Source: Onchocerca lupi (Eukaryota; Nematoda; Chromadorea; Rhabditida; Onchocercidae). Taken from it: a DNA stretch of 64,000 bases. The translations under genes were made by a program, and so were the position numbers. How positions within the stretch are numbered: position 1 is the stretch's first letter; every line of letters begins with the position of its first letter. The notes beneath the pieces were generated by a model. It searched no databases, was not told where the DNA came from, and was given only the letters and a program-made list of their open reading frames with translations. The DNA lies in NCBI GenBank assembly GCA_028564675.1, contig JAOVVO010000135.1, forward strand, positions 62,001-126,000, given 5' to 3'. Shown piece by piece: positions 37,501 to 47,409 of this stretch.

Positions 37501-40500
37501 AAATTACATTCAAATTAAAATATATTATGATAAAAACTACTAAATCACACTTAAATTATTTTTTGAAATCAATATTTTCATGGTATGAATTTATTTAAAG
37601 TTTACATTTAGTATATACATTTATGCATGAAATCAAATATATCATGAAATAAACTTATTTGAATTTTATATTTAGAATATGGTATATATTGCAATTATAG
37701 CTTTCATCCATTTGAATCATTGAACAACTTCAAATAAATTCCGATCACATAGCATATTGACTGCATGGATAATTTAATATATGATTATTTCTATCCAAAA
37801 AAAAAAAAAAATCTTTTTGTAAAAATCTTAAATATAAGTTTAGAAAGGAATTAATATGTAATATTAATTGGTTTCATACAGTAAGACGGCAGTATACGAT
37901 AGTATCTCAAAATAGGCTCTGATAATTTACTCTGATATCATCTTCAAATAATTCTATAATTTACTTGATCTATTTGTATTTTATTATTTTTATTGATGAT
38001 CGATGGATCATCATCATCATCATCATCATAGAGAGATTCCATGCAAGAATATTTCATCATATCGTAATCAGACAGATGCATCGGCGTTTATCTTATCAAG
38101 TAATTTCAAAGGAAGCGAAAACAATCCTCTTTACTCATTCATCCTTAATGCAGTAAACTAATTAAATTAAGGATAAAATGAACGTAAGAATTAGTCACAT
38201 ATTAATGAGGTCTTAATATCTCGCCTCTTCATATCACGTAATCATCTTGAGCGCAAAAATTACTTCATCGAACCGCAAGAAAAAAAAAATACGCAAAAAA
38301 AAAAAAAAAAAAAAATTAAGCCGCTTTTGACAAAAATAAAAAATAGATTGATCATTGATATATCATTGAAATTCTTGTTAGTACCATCATGGTACCATGA
38401 CGCAACGTTATCCGTGCGGTCACATTTTAAGATAAGAGAGAGAAGGAAAAAAAAAAGAAAAAAAGGAACAGTTTTAGTTTTTTCTCTTTTTTGATCATTG
38501 AAGCGAATAGCTCTTCATCCACTTAAACGTGAAAAAATCTTCATAAGATGGTAAAAAAAAAAAAGAAGCTCTTCTTAAATAAGGTGACAAAAAAGAAAGA
38601 AATCTTACTTAACTTGGATCAATTACAAGTAGGCATATTCTTTGCTAATTCTATATGCATTTTTGATTATACCATATGCTATATATTAGAAGTATTACTA
38701 TTTTGAATATCATTAATTAAATGAAAAATATAATTTATTCATTATCTTTATCGAAATCTCAGAAATATCAATTCTAAAAATTTGCATGAATTGTTCTTTT
38801 TATATTGTTAATATCACAAAAATGATGCAAATATAAAATTTATTTTAAATAATATTTGCATAAAAAATTTATTATGAATTTTTCGTTGAAACTTAATTTG
38901 GCATCACGAAGATATGATACAACCATAAAATTTGGCTTAAATAATATATAAATTCGTATGAATTTTTCTTTGGCACCATAAAAAATATGGTAAAACATAA
39001 AATTCATTTTAAATAATATTTGTGTAGAAAAATTAGGATCAATTTTTCTTTGGTTCATCAATACAACGAAGATATGGTATAACATAAAATTTAACATAGA
39101 TAATTTTTGTATAAAAAAAATTTAGAATTTCTCGTTGTTATCTCTGTTAATACCATAAATGATATGTCTGAGAGCGATTCTAACGTGTAAACTGCTCGTT
39201 TAATTTTGGTTTAAAATCGAAAGACTAATCGAACAATCTAGTAGCTGATTTCTTTTGAAGTTTCCCACCGTAATGAAGCTGTTATATTCGGTAAACCGCT
39301 CGATTGGAGAATTTGTGTAACGAAACGTTTTTAACCCATTCTCAAAATTTCAATAAGTATGACGTCTTGCTTGCTTGAATGAAGCATAAATAATATTTAT
39401 GCAAAAAATTTTGGAATTCCTCGTTGGTATATTCATCTTTTCTTTAAGACCTATTTTTAGTCCATTTTTGATAAGCAGAACTGGCGCTGATCACAGGATG
39501 GAACAAATATTGAATTAAAGTATTAATCTAAGTAAATTTTAATTAACCAAATATATAAGTCTTTCCATCTAAGCGATCTAGTTAAAATTCATCCTAATTT
39601 TTTTATGTACAAAAGGTAAATATAAAATTTATCACAAAAAAAAAAAAAAAGAAATATCCCCCAAATTTAAGTTTTAATTTTGAATGGATTCTATTCATTC
39701 AATTAGTTCGTAAGAATCAACAATACAAAATTTCCAGATTAGTCTAAAATAGCATTTTATCCTCTTTCCGATGACAATATTGCTCATTTTTAAATGGCAT
39801 AAACCATAAAAATGTTGTCGACATTTGTGTATAATTTGCTTATATTTGTTTGGCTACAGTAATCAAACATTTTTCAGCCACTCGTTTCCTTCCAATTCAA
39901 TATTTCCATTTCTCCCTTCATCGGTTCCTTCCTTAACTAGTTTCCTACTATTTTTGATGGTGCAATTTACCTATCAATACAAAAATACTACAATTTCAAC
40001 AAGGCCAGCAACAACAAATTATAGCTTTGTTATATTAATGCAACCAACATTGATTCTTGTATAATTTCCTCTTTTGTTATTCGAAAAAATTTTCAGATTT
40101 TATTTATTAAAAATTTCAATCATATCAATTCGAAATGCAAAATTCAAATAAAATGAAAATTCCCACCAAAAAAAATTTCAAATTCAAATGACAGCTAAAA
40201 ATAAGCCTAAAATACCGCTAAATCATTTGATCTGAGAAGAATAAATTAGATAACCCGAAATGTGCCAAGCAACACATTTGAAAATGATTGAACTCATTCA
40301 TTCATTATTCATTCATTATTCGTTAATTATTCGTTATTTCAGATTTATTTTTGATGAAAGTTTTCATTTTACACAAATTTTGAATTTATATGATTAAAAT
40401 TTTTATTAAAATCAACAAATAATTCCAATTATTTTTAAATGTAAAACCATCTAGAAAATCTTCATCAAATCACTTTTTTTCTCCCAATTTTCGAGTTAGA

Positions 40501-43500
40501 TATTTAATAAATGCCTAAATTTAAATAACATACAGTAATCTGTAATCAATCCTTACCTTTCTAAATGTTATTACATTCTTGTACTGCAAATTATCTTCAA
40601 TTTTGCAGTTGTGAAATTCCGCATGACTGAAACTTAGCTTGGTCTTTTAAAGTATTGTCAGGCTTAAGTTTATTTTGATATTCTAAAATCCTTTTTGATT
40701 TCCAATCTGCTTGATATTCATCAGCTAAATATATAATAAATATTGAAATAATAGAGATAAATTAAAAGAAATATTGAAATAATATTGGGATAATAGAGAC
40801 AAATTTTATAATAAATATTGAAATAATAGAGATAAATTTTTTTAAAAAAATATTGAAATAATAGAGATAAATTAAAAGTACCATTCCCCGATAAAACGGC
40901 ATAATCACAAAATTACAATATAATCATTTTATTGCATACAAGAATTTTCATTTTATAACATCTTCCATTCAAATGATGCAGAATTCTCCATCATACATAT
41001 GCATACACGAACATACATACATGCATGCATGCATGCATGCATGCAGATGCATGTAGATGCATGTGCAAAACTCATACACATAGTACTAACTTTCTGCATT
41101 TCTTTGATTTTCATCTCTTCCTCATAAAAATATCACATGAAATAAATGCTATATTCTTCTCTCACTGAATGAATTACATCGGGAAATATAAAAATGGAAT
41201 AAATTAAAATTCATAAAAATATCACCAAAAGATCATTCCTGCACTATTCGATCATTAAAATCAAATACATCGAGACTAGCTACCGTAGCATCATTTGATC
41301 TAAATGATTATCCCTTATGATCATAGGATCAATCATTTCGAATAAATTTATTCTTATAATGATACACCAATCATTTCAATGAATCTATTTGTTATGATTA
41401 AATTTTAATCCTATATTTGAATTCATATATTTAATTTAAATAAAAAATGATAATTGTCAAGTACTTTCGTCTAATTTAAAGATGTATTTTTAAATTTTAT
41501 AATGTCTCTTTTCTCAATCAAGAAATGAATTAAAAGAAATTTTTCCCCAATAATTTTATTCCAAATTAAATTAAGCATAAATACAATCAATCATGCCCCT
41601 CTTCAATTAATCAATAAATTCTAATCAATAATTCGATTTTAATCAATAATAATTGCTCTAATATTCATGGCAATTTCTTTCTCCTCTTTTTTTTCTTTTT
41701 TTTAGGAAAAATCGAGGGAAATGAAAGAGAAAAATGAAAATTTAGTAAAATTGATCGCATTTTTTTCTCCTTTCCTTCTTTTCAATTCATATCATGCTAT
41801 ATATATGTATGTGGATGCATGCGACTTAATGAAAACAAATCAAATCAGCCGGAAAATTTGTACTTTATTTGTTACAAACAACAAAAATAAAGAAAAAAGA
41901 ATGGATTGATAATCTCTCTTTCTTTCCTTCTCTTTCCCTCTCTCTCATTCTTCTTTTTTCCTTTTTTAGCGTGGGAATGGAGTAAATTAAATAAGGAATA
42001 AACAGAAAAGGAAAAAAAAATTTTCTTTTTCTTTTTTTTTAGAAATGCAAAAGAAGACAATAATATGGTGGGATTATAATTTGAAATGCTTTGTTTACTA
42101 TTTTCTTTGTTTTTTTTTTCTTTTTTTTTTTAATCATTTATGAAATGTAATTTAAGATCGCTAACAAAGAACATTTATATTTTTATTTATATAGATAGAT
42201 GAATGAAAAATATGTGATGAATTTGATAAAATAAATTGTTATTATAAAATGGATATATCAATTTGCACGTTATATGTTGAATATTCTGTCAATTTGCACG
42301 TTATATGTTGAATATTCTGTCAATTTGCACGTTTAATAAAATTATTATTTAAAATTACTATTTAAAAATAAAATTATTTGAAAATTTTTAATTAAAATTA
42401 TTATTATTGCATTCGGATTTATGATAGTCGAACGATAATTTTCACCTTTAACCTTTATGCTTTAAAAAAATCATGCATTTTGAGAATTGTTGAAAATTTA
42501 TTATATAATGTCCATATCTCACGATCAATTAGCAATTCCTATTGTTCCAATAATTTTCACAGCCATAAATTTGATATTATTCAAGAATAAAAAGAAATAA
42601 AACTAATTGTGTTTGACCTATTATGAATGACCTGAATTACTACTTTAGCGGATTTTGCCAGAAAGAAATGAAAACTTAAAAGATAACCGATTATAAAAGA
42701 AAAGCCATCAGTGAGTATCTTCTAGTTTGAAATTACCGGTACCATTCAAGAATGGTTCTGTTCCCGAAAATTACCGATCAATCATACCATCGAAAATGAT
42801 TTTTCGATGGGAAAACTGGTTTTTATTCAGGAAAGGACAGATGACAGGAGAAAGAAACAAAAGAATGTGACATCACAATTGGCTTCATAAGCAGACGAAA
42901 TGATACATAAAGTTTGATTGTTGTATGAGAAAATAACGCTCATCAAATTACTTAAAATCACCAGAAATAATACAATTTCATCGGTTTTGTAAAGAAAATT
43001 TTGAAAATTTTTTATTCGAATTTCTTCACATCAAATATTTTCAAATTTTTTAAAAAATGAAAATACTTTGGATAAAATTTTAAAAAATTTGAATTTTGGT
43101 AGAAAGTTTTTCTAAAATGTTAATTCTATTGCATGAATAAAATTTTAAGAAATTTTCAATTTCGATAAAAAATTCTAAAAAGTTGAAATTTTGGTTAAAA
43201 AATTTTCACATCAATTTGAGAAATTTTGTTTTATTCCGGGTAGGATAAATGATAAGTGAAAGAATAAAAGAATGGAAATTTTCAAATATACGATAGATGA
43301 ATTATTTTATATTTTAAGTTTTCTTAAGGGAACTTAAAATATAAATAACGTTATGTTGGAGCCAAGAATTTGAAACATATCATTAAGATGAAACTCAAAT
43401 TTCGATGAAAAATTTTAAAAATTTCAATAAAAAATTTTCATTTTAGTTTGGAAATTTTCAAATATACGATAAATGTATTATGTTTTAAGAGAACCAAAGC

Positions 43501-46500
43501 ATAAATAACATAAATGTAAATCTATTGGAATTAAGAAACCGAATAATAAGATATATTTAAATAGTAGAATAATAAGATGTACTAGAAATTGAATAATAAG
43601 GTAATTAAGAAATTGAATAAGGCATACTTGAAATTAAAATGAACTCAAGTAGATGTATTTGATGAAATGTAGAGACGCAAAGTTTTGACATATATATGTA
43701 TATTAGAGTTTAATTATATTTTTCGTACGTGAAACACGTAATACGTTGAAATACGTGAAATACGTTGTAAGCAATAACGTAAGCAGCAAGTGCTTTCATA
43801 TACTTGGTATCTATGATGAATTTACATATTACTTGAACTTAAAATATTTGATAAATTTTATACTAATGTTTTATGTGAAATTTCCCTCTACAAAATCTTA
43901 AACATATGCATTTGATCAGATCTATCATATAAAATGCATAACTATTATTGATTTTTTAATGATAAAGTATATTAATATTGATTTTTACATTTTTACTGAT
44001 ATTTGATAGCACAGATTAATTAGTAATTTCTGAATGAGGCAATATGTCTCATAATAAATAGAAAAAATTCATACTAAAGTTAGCAGTGACAATTTCATTC
44101 AGGTTTATGCAGTGATAAGTTCAATTGATAAGAATGAAAAAAAAATGAAATTTTTCATAACAATAAATATAGGAAATGATGTAAGCATCCTCCTTCTAGG
44201 CGTTACAGAATAAACAAATTCATTTTTCTTATTGAATAAGTAAAAAAGTTTAAAATTAAGAAACTTACTTCTGATTGGCGAATCAACATGCGAGGAAGTA
44301 CGACCATCTGATACCGAAGGTGACAATTCTGAAATAAATTAAACAAATTCAGAATAATTTTTACTATAAAATGGTTCTTCCTTATTCAAATCGTTATTGT
44401 TGCGGTAAAATATCATTATTGTTGCAGCAAAATTGATATCATTTATAAAAAAAATTGATATCAATTAAGAGCATTATAATTGTTTTAGCATTATTAATTA
44501 TCTTCCTAATTTTCTTTTAAATTTATTCATTTATATGACAAATAAAATTAACACAGAATATGTAAGCTTTAAATAACATCCAAATATTATATCCAGTAAA
44601 ACAGAAAATATTAATTAGATAATTTACTAATTAATCATTCCTATCTCTTCTTAATTCATGCCGAATTTTCATCTGTTTGTCTAAAATCAGCAGAAATAAT
44701 TTCAAAGACAATCTTGTTGGCTTAGGAAAAAAAAAAAATGATAATCCCAAGCAAGAGAAAGGGAGAGAGAAATAAAGAAAGAGGGAAAAAAGTGGAAAAA
44801 TTTCTCGTTCTATCAAGAGTTTTTTTTTTCCGTTTCCCAATCGAGAGAGGAGATTTTCCCGTCCTATCAAATACTCTTTTTTTTTCCGTTCCCAATCCCC
44901 GATTCTCGGTCCCTTTTATTTAATGTTGATCAAATTGTTAGATGGACCGATACATATTTAATATATGTATCGATATAAATACTGAATCATTTATCGAGAT
45001 TTTCGCTTTTTTTATTTTAAATAAAATAAACATTATCCTCTCGTTCACGTCAAAACATATCAATTATCAGTTTAATAGATCTTTTTTTTTTGATCCATTT
45101 GGATATTTTACATGTATATATGTATTTAAATTTTAGTTTAGAAAACAAAAAGAAACTACCATTAATATTTGTTTACAAATTGATTATAGATTGTTTACAA
45201 ATTGATTACAAAATAAAAAATTATGAATATTATATATATGTTTATTTATAAATATGTACAGTAGTGCACTTTAAATTATATTAGCATTAGATCTTAAGAT
45301 TAAATATAAGATCAAAGATTAATGAATATATTTAAAATACCGTAACTGTTTTTCAAGTTATTATGAATGATTATTCTTAATTTGCTATATTATAGCAAGT
45401 TTGTTTTGTCTTTTTTCTTTTTTTGAATGATTAATAATGAAGAAATAATAAATATAACCAAAAAAACTTTTATTGATGAATTCCTAGTACCGTAATCAAC
45501 AAGCATTAATAATCCATCTTTAGAAATCAATCTAGCAATTGACCTTTGGCATATTTATAATAAGTATCAAATAGCAAGCAACAGTTCTAGCTATTATTTG
45601 ATTTGATGATTATTAATCATTTATGATAGATATTTACATAGATTAGTAATCATTTATGATATCATCTGTTTGTTATTTCCGTTTTTTTTTTTTCTTTCTC
45701 TTTCTTTCTTTCTCTCTCTCTTTCTTTTCTAATAGTAATAGATTGATTATGCAATAAAAGGTAACAACAAAAGTAAAGGAATGTTTGAATCGCGAAGATT
45801 GAATTTTATTCCGATGAAACACCCACATACCTCAGAAAATGAATTTTTCAACAAAACCATGCTGGGCGGTATTGATGCAATGCCTCTTTCGATGATAATA
45901 ACAATAACAATGTTAGGTATACCGAATTCCTCATTTATGTGCTATTTTGTTTTTTTCTTGTTATCATTTTTATTGTAGTAAAAAAACATTAGTTGATTAG
46001 TTGTTGTGCTAGAAAAACATTAGTTATTGTGGTAGAAAAACATTAGTTGATTAGTTGTTGTGCTAGAAAAACATTAGTTATTGTGGTAGAAAAACATTAG
46101 TTGATTAGTTGTTGTGGTAGAAAAACATCAGTTGATTAGTTGTTGTGCTAGAAAAACATTAGTTATTGTAGTAGAAAAACATTATTTATTGTAGCATTAG
46201 TTATTGCATAGGGAAACATTGGTAATTATAGTAGGGCAACATCAGTTATTATAGTGTTTAAATATTAGTTATTGTAGTAGAAAAACATTAAACATTAATT
46301 ATTGTCTTAACAACTATTTTTAATAATAATTGTTACTGCTCTGTTATTGTTGATGTAAATAATTATGTTATTTTTTTGATTTGTTACTATTATTCCTATT
46401 ACTAATATTGTATTACTGCTCTTATAATTTACTTTTATTGTAAATGGTGCTGTTTTTTGATTTTTTACTATTTTTAATACTATTGTTGTATCATTACATG

Positions 46501-47391
46501 AAATTTATTGTTTTACTGTTGTTGTTGCTTGTGGATGTTATTGTTGTAAATGTTGCTATTTTTTGATTTATTACTACTTCTACTACTATTATTATTGTTA
46601 TTTCACTACTCATAATTTATTGTTTTATTGTTATTGTTGTTGCAAATGCTCTGTTACTTTTCTCGTATCATTACATTTATAATCTTTATTGTTAGAGTTT
46701 TATTGTTTTATTGTAAATGTTGTTGCTTTTGAATTTGCTATTATAATTAATTGTATCTCATATTGTACTCATATTGATATGATTAATTTTTATTATTTTG
46801 ATTTATTATTGCTAATTGTTACTATTATAATCATTATTGGCCTTTTTCGATAATTATCCTTCAAATCAATCCAAAAGTTAATCTTCCTTATAAACCATTA
46901 CTAGTGTATATTTTATTTTTCTTTTATTTTTATTTCATCTAATTTTTTATCTCATTTTTAATTTTTTCTTTTTTTTTCATTCATTTCCTCTATCTTTTTG
47001 TGAAAAATTTCCAAATTTTTAAAATACTTGAAAATTTGATAAAATTTGATCATAATTAAAAATTTTGACCTGTTCGAGATTGTGGTGAATGATTTTGCAA
47101 ACTTTGTAAAAGTTGTTGTTGATGTAGAAAATTAGCATAATATTGTTGCAGATGTGGATTGAACAATGATAATTGAGCAGCCATTTGATTCGGAAAAACG
47201 GAACTACCGGTTCCGGTAGATGTTACGGTTGGAAATGCTGCTGCTGCAGCCATAAATGGTAAACCTGGAAATGCCATGCTTGCAGCTGCAGCTGCAAAAC
47301 GTTGCTTTTCCTTATCCATATCACCTGTACTACTACTACTGCCTGTACTACCACTGCTAGACGGTAATGAATACATTCTCGGCAAGGACAT
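19038..47391 (-). CDS. RNF220-domain zinc-binding protein without RING, 7 coding exons
   Basis: Coding exons in transcription order: 47391-47070, 44328-44269, 22588-22465, 22326-22205, 21783-21614, 20062-19961, 19151-19038. They sum to 1,014 nt, agree in phase at all six junctions and give 337 residues. The N-terminus (1-107) is low-complexity: serine/threonine, two alanine runs, then NPHLQQYYANFLHQQQLLQ. Residues 137-165 hold PICLLCDEKL and a downstream histidine; residues 190-208 hold CRHKREYELLRIRSNQQKRL. This pair matches by eye the RNF220-type domain (ICxxC..L..E..H, then a basic RVRANRQ-like helix). A second pair CRFC (262-265) and CHDC (283-286) could bind zinc. The C-terminal RING of vertebrate RNF220 is absent. 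It lies tail to tail with the myosin gene. The molecular role is not known; nuclear or adaptor function is inference. Confidence 0.85.
19247..19294 (-). CDS. Possible alternative last exon, copy 1
   Basis: Another repeat copy of the acceptor, here cgtactttag, then ITLPVLYVNTVWVLY and TAA. Same phase as the true last exon but with a weaker polypyrimidine tract. It is more likely a decoy than a used exon. Confidence 0.15.
   Translation of the reverse strand: MTLPVLYVNTVWVLY
19364..19426 (-). CDS. Possible alternative last exon, copy 2
   Basis: A tandem-repeat copy of the last-exon acceptor: tattttag followed by codons ITSPISCANTVASTVLLLLR and TAA. It follows exon 6 in the same phase 0. If used, it would replace the 37-residue C-terminus with 20 hydrophobic-ended residues. 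Seen as sequence only; no expression evidence. Confidence 0.25.
   Translation of the reverse strand: MTSPISCANTVASTVLLLLR
19961..20062 (-). CDS. RNF220-domain gene, coding exon 6, residues 267-300
   Basis: Encodes RHHEYLIISSSFDHPRCHDC and FQKLRTQTGVLPLS. It supplies the second CxxC pair (283, 286), 17 residues after CRFC, so a four-cysteine zinc site with HH and DH nearby is possible. Acceptor ttttag, donor TCC|gtaagt, both in phase 0. Confidence 0.85.
20063..21613. other. Intron between coding exons 6 and 5 of the RNF220-domain gene
   Basis: 1.55 kb of AT-rich intron with several A runs of 12-18 bases. I see no conserved open frame or repeat structure worth naming. Confidence 0.6.
21614..21783 (-). 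CDS. RNF220-domain gene, coding exon 5, residues 210-266
   Basis: Linker rich in Asn, Gly and Cys that ends NSNFCRFCE, the first half of the second zinc pair. The exon contains a perfect 16-bp inverted repeat at 21689-21725 within the codons for TCPNSGQVL. Acceptor ttttgaag is weak, donor GAA|gttagt. The frame fits on both sides. Confidence 0.82.
21689..21725. repeat. Perfect 16-bp inverted repeat inside coding exon 5
   Basis: TAGCAATACCTGTCCT and AGGACAGGTATTGCTA flank a gaatt loop. It is fully contained in the coding sequence of the RNF220-domain gene and would form a stable hairpin in the mRNA. Confidence 0.85.
22205..22326 (-). CDS. RNF220-domain gene, coding exon 4, residues 169-209
   Basis: Encodes LKDHKISSDNLLLSPISEQC and RHKREYELLRIRSNQQKRL. 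The second part parallels the basic segment that follows the finger in RNF220 proteins, together with the preceding LLL patch. Acceptor tttttcag, donor GAAT|gtaaga, phase 1. Confidence 0.85.
22465..22588 (-). CDS. RNF220-domain gene, coding exon 3, residues 128-168, CxxC/H finger
   Basis: Encodes DEDGNPICLLCDEKLGSEHD and then WIEHIELEKAKLIKNI. The spacing of C139, C142 and H155 and the following EL-rich helix match the finger at the start of the RNF220 domain. Acceptor tttttag, donor CTAG|gtaatt, phase 2. Confidence 0.87.
23151..23900. repeat. Diverged tandem repeat, about 110-bp conserved block, three copies
   Basis: Blocks start near 23151, 23371 and 23791. Each reads like ttatCnCTCAAATTATCnnTTnATTttATT, then a GCaCAacAAATAT segment. 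Copies 1 and 2 continue into AAACTGATAACAanATcATATCGCTAAA. Spacing is unequal (about 220 and 420 bases). Confidence 0.6.
25209..25290. repeat. Short direct repeat, about 33-bp unit
   Basis: ATCATTTCCGGTAATTTG and ATCATTTCTGGTAATTTG are separated by a similar linker, with partial copies of GCATTTC on each side. Confidence 0.5.
26966..27257. repeat. Degenerate minisatellite, four units of 72-74 bp
   Basis: Units begin near 26966, 27038, 27111 and 27185. Each holds a catGA/catAA start, a middle ATTTnnnGAATAATnnTT and an end nTCCGGAATTTnnCcnaaT. The constant length despite base divergence shows old tandem amplification. Confidence 0.65.
27456..27665. repeat. Direct duplication with GA-rich tracts
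   Basis: Two copies of about 100 bp: TATTAATTTnGGGA, an AAAGA/GAGAG tract, then TTTGATTTG and ATATCAAATAAAATTTAACA. The GA tracts differ in length between the copies. Confidence 0.6.
28511..28523 (-). promoter_or_regulatory. Perfect DR1 nuclear-receptor-type element
   Basis: TGACCTTTGACCT on the plus strand, which is AGGTCA a AGGTCA on the gene's strand: two exact half-sites with a one-base spacer. DR1 is the HNF4/RXR-class consensus in animals. Looser relatives in the same intron lie at 32409-32422 and about 42440-42455. Confidence 0.35.
30400..30600. repeat. Two-copy direct repeat, about 131 bp apart
   Basis: CAATAATATtGATcAA and CAATAATATcGATtAA start two copies that both continue through a TTAATtAATTATT.acCGATAAATTA-like stretch. 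Confidence 0.4.
33676..33695. promoter_or_regulatory. CACGTAA tandem motif ending in an E-box
   Basis: CACGTAACACGTAACACGTG: three ACGT cores at 7-base spacing, the last forming CACGTG. Related ACGT clusters occur near 43727-43780 and 61830-61845. Confidence 0.3.
34105..34250. repeat. Two-copy direct repeat, about 95 bp apart
   Basis: Both copies read like TTCCAnTnnAATAAATTATT, then nAATAncnTTGnTTTATATnTTG. Confidence 0.5.
37030..37350. repeat. Degenerate minisatellite, about 35-47-bp units
   Basis: At least seven units with the core tcAAATGAAgTTgTCCGGAAtT, then GTTTGAAgGAAtg. GC content is higher than the surroundings. Stop codons fall in every frame, so it is not coding. Confidence 0.65.
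38820..39430. repeat. Minisatellite of about 70-90-bp units, interrupted
   Basis: Units contain acATAAAATTtanTTtAAATAATAtTTg, then ATGAATTTTTCnTTgg and ACGAAGATATGgTA. About four units precede 39166. A partial unit (AAGCATAAATAATATTTATGC, then CCTCGTTGGTAT) resumes at 39380 after a GC-richer insert. Confidence 0.6.
39167..39378. other. About 210-bp GC-richer insert in a minisatellite
   Basis: Begins tctgagagcgattctaacg and ends near gacgtcttgcttgcttg. No terminal inverted repeats, no target duplication and no open frame were recognised. It may be a small non-autonomous element or non-repeat sequence between arrays. Confidence 0.35.
40735..40885. repeat. Tandem repeat, core ATATTGAAATAATAGAGATAAATT
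   Basis: Four to five copies of the core, separated by variable AT spacers. Some copies have internal changes (ATTGGGATAATAGAGACAAA). Confidence 0.65.
41019..41060. repeat. TGCA/CATG microsatellite
   Basis: acatacatacATGCATGCATGC, then GCAGATGCATG repeats. A similar run of TGCATGCA lies in myosin intron 3 at about 4970-4988. Confidence 0.7.
42259..42333. repeat. 31-bp tandem repeat, 2.4 copies, identical
   Basis: The unit begins CAATTTGCACGTTATATGTT and ends ATTCTGT; copies at 42259-42289 and 42290-42320 are identical and a third is partial. Exact identity points to a recent event, unlike the other diverged arrays here. Confidence 0.85.
42741..42810. repeat. Two adjacent perfect inverted repeats
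   Basis: ACCATTC aa GAATGGT (42741-42756) and CCATCGAAAA tgat TTTTCGATGG (42787-42810), 30 bases apart. Confidence 0.6.
43306..43345. repeat. Perfect 15-bp inverted repeat with 10-base loop
   Basis: TTTATATTTTAAGTT pairs exactly with AACTTAAAATATAAA. It lies inside one copy of a diverged 180-bp duplication (43274 and 43451). Confidence 0.6.
44269..44328 (-). CDS. RNF220-domain gene, coding exon 2, residues 108-127
   Basis: Sixty-base exon encoding ELSPSVSDGRTSSHVDSPIR, a serine-rich linker. Acceptor tttattttcag-like (atttcag), donor AGAA|gtaagt. The phase fits both neighbours although the next exon is 21.7 kb away. Confidence 0.8.
44803..44910. repeat. Direct repeat of about 50 bp, two copies
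   Basis: Copies share TTnTcCnGTnCTATCAAnnnnn, then TTTTTTTTCCGTtnCCCAATC and are adjacent. The purine-rich stretch 44750-44800 precedes them. Confidence 0.55.
45971..46300. repeat. Tandem array of GTAGAAAAACATTAGTTATTGT-type units
   Basis: A 23-31-bp subunit alternates between the endings ATTGTGG and GATTAGTTGTTGTG, forming a higher-order unit of about 54 bp (46008 and 46062) that decays to the right. Confidence 0.75.
47070..47391 (-). CDS. RNF220-domain gene, first coding exon, residues 1-107
   Basis: Starts MSLPRMYSLPSSSG and continues with serine and alanine runs (FAAAAASMAFPGLPFMAAAAA) and a glutamine-rich helix, a composition typical of transcriptional regulators. A strong acceptor ttttcag at 47408-47402 lies only ten bases before the ATG, the usual setting of a nematode trans-splice site. 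The frame stays open through that acceptor, so an upstream coding exon is not excluded. Donor AACAG|gtcaaa, phase 1. Confidence 0.85.
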
Positions 47392-47401
47392 TACAAGAAA
47401 T

Positions 47402-47409
47402 CTGAAAAA
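47402..47409 (-). other. Splice acceptor next to the RNF220-domain start, probable trans-splice site
   Basis: TTTTTCAG on the minus strand, ten bases before the ATG at 47391. Nematode spliced-leader acceptors commonly sit this close to the start. It could equally be the acceptor of a cis-spliced 5' exon. Confidence 0.45.

Larger units (their letters stand above)
22589..44268. other. Giant 21.7-kb intron of the RNF220-domain gene
   Basis: Bounded by a matching donor (AGAA|gtaagt) and acceptor (tttttag) in phase. No convincing nested gene on either strand; open frames are short, AT-biased and phenylalanine/lysine-rich. Much of the intron consists of diverged tandem repeats, listed separately. 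It also contains a perfect DR1 element (28511), ACGT clusters (33676, 43727) and several hairpins. Confidence 0.7.
44329..47069. other. Intron 1 of the RNF220-domain gene, 2.7 kb
   Basis: Contains the 45971-46300 array and a GC-richer patch at 45781-45950. From 46300 to 46830 it is made of TTATTGTTATT-type short degenerate repeats. No supported coding exon. Confidence 0.6.

Noticed and set aside
39825..40064. 79-codon plus-strand open frame in the giant intron
   Set aside because: Hydrophobic, Ser/Phe-rich composition, no family similarity, no splice context and no GC3 signal.
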